The notes under the pieces: model-generated
What the model saw: only the letters and a program-made list of their open reading frames with translations
Databases searched by the model: none
What the model was told of the DNA's origin: nothing
In this document: in pieces, positions 63,887 to 64,000 of the stretch
Layout: each line of letters begins with the position of its first letter
Position numbering within the stretch: the first letter of the stretch is position 1
Program-made: the position numbers and the translations under genes
Assembly (NCBI GenBank): GCA_029237695.1
Contig: CM055271.1
Coordinates: 29,976,695 to 30,040,694 of the forward strand
DNA length: 64,000 nucleotides
Direction: 5' to 3'
Origin: Conchocele bisecta
Lineage: Eukaryota; Mollusca; Bivalvia; Lucinida; Thyasiridae

Positions 63887-64000
63887 ATCATGTTTTACTG
63901 AGAAATAAGGCAAGATATAAAAGCAACAGCAGACGACAACTGTTGTGAGTAGCGGTCTAATGGTTAAGATTGTAAATAGATTTTCAGAAACGTTGATATC

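Overview
This is a stretch of animal nuclear genome, most likely from a mollusc and probably a bivalve. The evidence is spliced coding exons with GT/AG borders, an A+T-rich background, very dense miniature inverted-repeat elements, tRNA-like SINE heads, broken LINEs and a Polinton-type integrase. The species assignment is inferred from the repeat types and the FMO relative, not from a database match.

Only one gene looks intact. A flavin-containing monooxygenase (FMO, GS-OX-like type) runs on the minus strand from 63302 to 41817 in six exons. They splice in frame to 425 codons plus a stop. All five introns have GT..AG borders, and a TATA-like box lies just upstream of the start codon. The introns hold most of the right third of the window and are packed with mobile DNA: a 1.4-kb array of 39-bp repeats, a G-rich 1.6-kb element, several foldback MITE families, LINE tails and a SINE with a target-site duplication.

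The left 41 kb holds no intact gene. Layout: 21-bp inverted satellite (690-1085); TTAA-flanked element (1474-2186); minisatellite (2935-3560); CAG tract and broken Polinton-like integrase (4456-5926); a 4.5-kb DNA transposon with perfect 17-bp terminal inverted repeats and a decayed, intron-bearing DUF7869-like gene (8447-13005), which is the most interesting element here; foldback and minisatellite block (13507-18530); LINE fragments in opposite orientations (20310-22115); a tandem pair of 1.54-kb units that reads as a circularly permuted miniature LTR element (22831-25903); an unidentified gene fragment with a good donor site (26891-27507); a segmental duplication pair (30231-32350 and 33635-35217) whose left copy is cut by a 500-N gap that looks artificial; then further MITEs to 41790.

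Repeat families are numbered here for cross-reference. MITE-1: about 235 bp, ends like TGGCTGTGACTGGAGAAAT. MITE-2: TTAA-flanked, ends AGGTACATGCCCACTCAGTA. MITE-3: about 300 bp, ends TAGCCTATTTCATCAACATT. MITE-4: hairpin with ends GAATAGTAGGTTAGTGCCGT. MITE-5: ends CCGTTTCACTAAACTTCGTA. MITE-6: pogo/Tigger-like, ends CAGTGGAACCTGTCTAAACC, TA flanks. MITE-7: ends GTCTGTTTCACGAAA. MITE-8: ends TTTACTCCCTGTTATAACA. Protein family assignments rest on recall of family motifs; no search was run.
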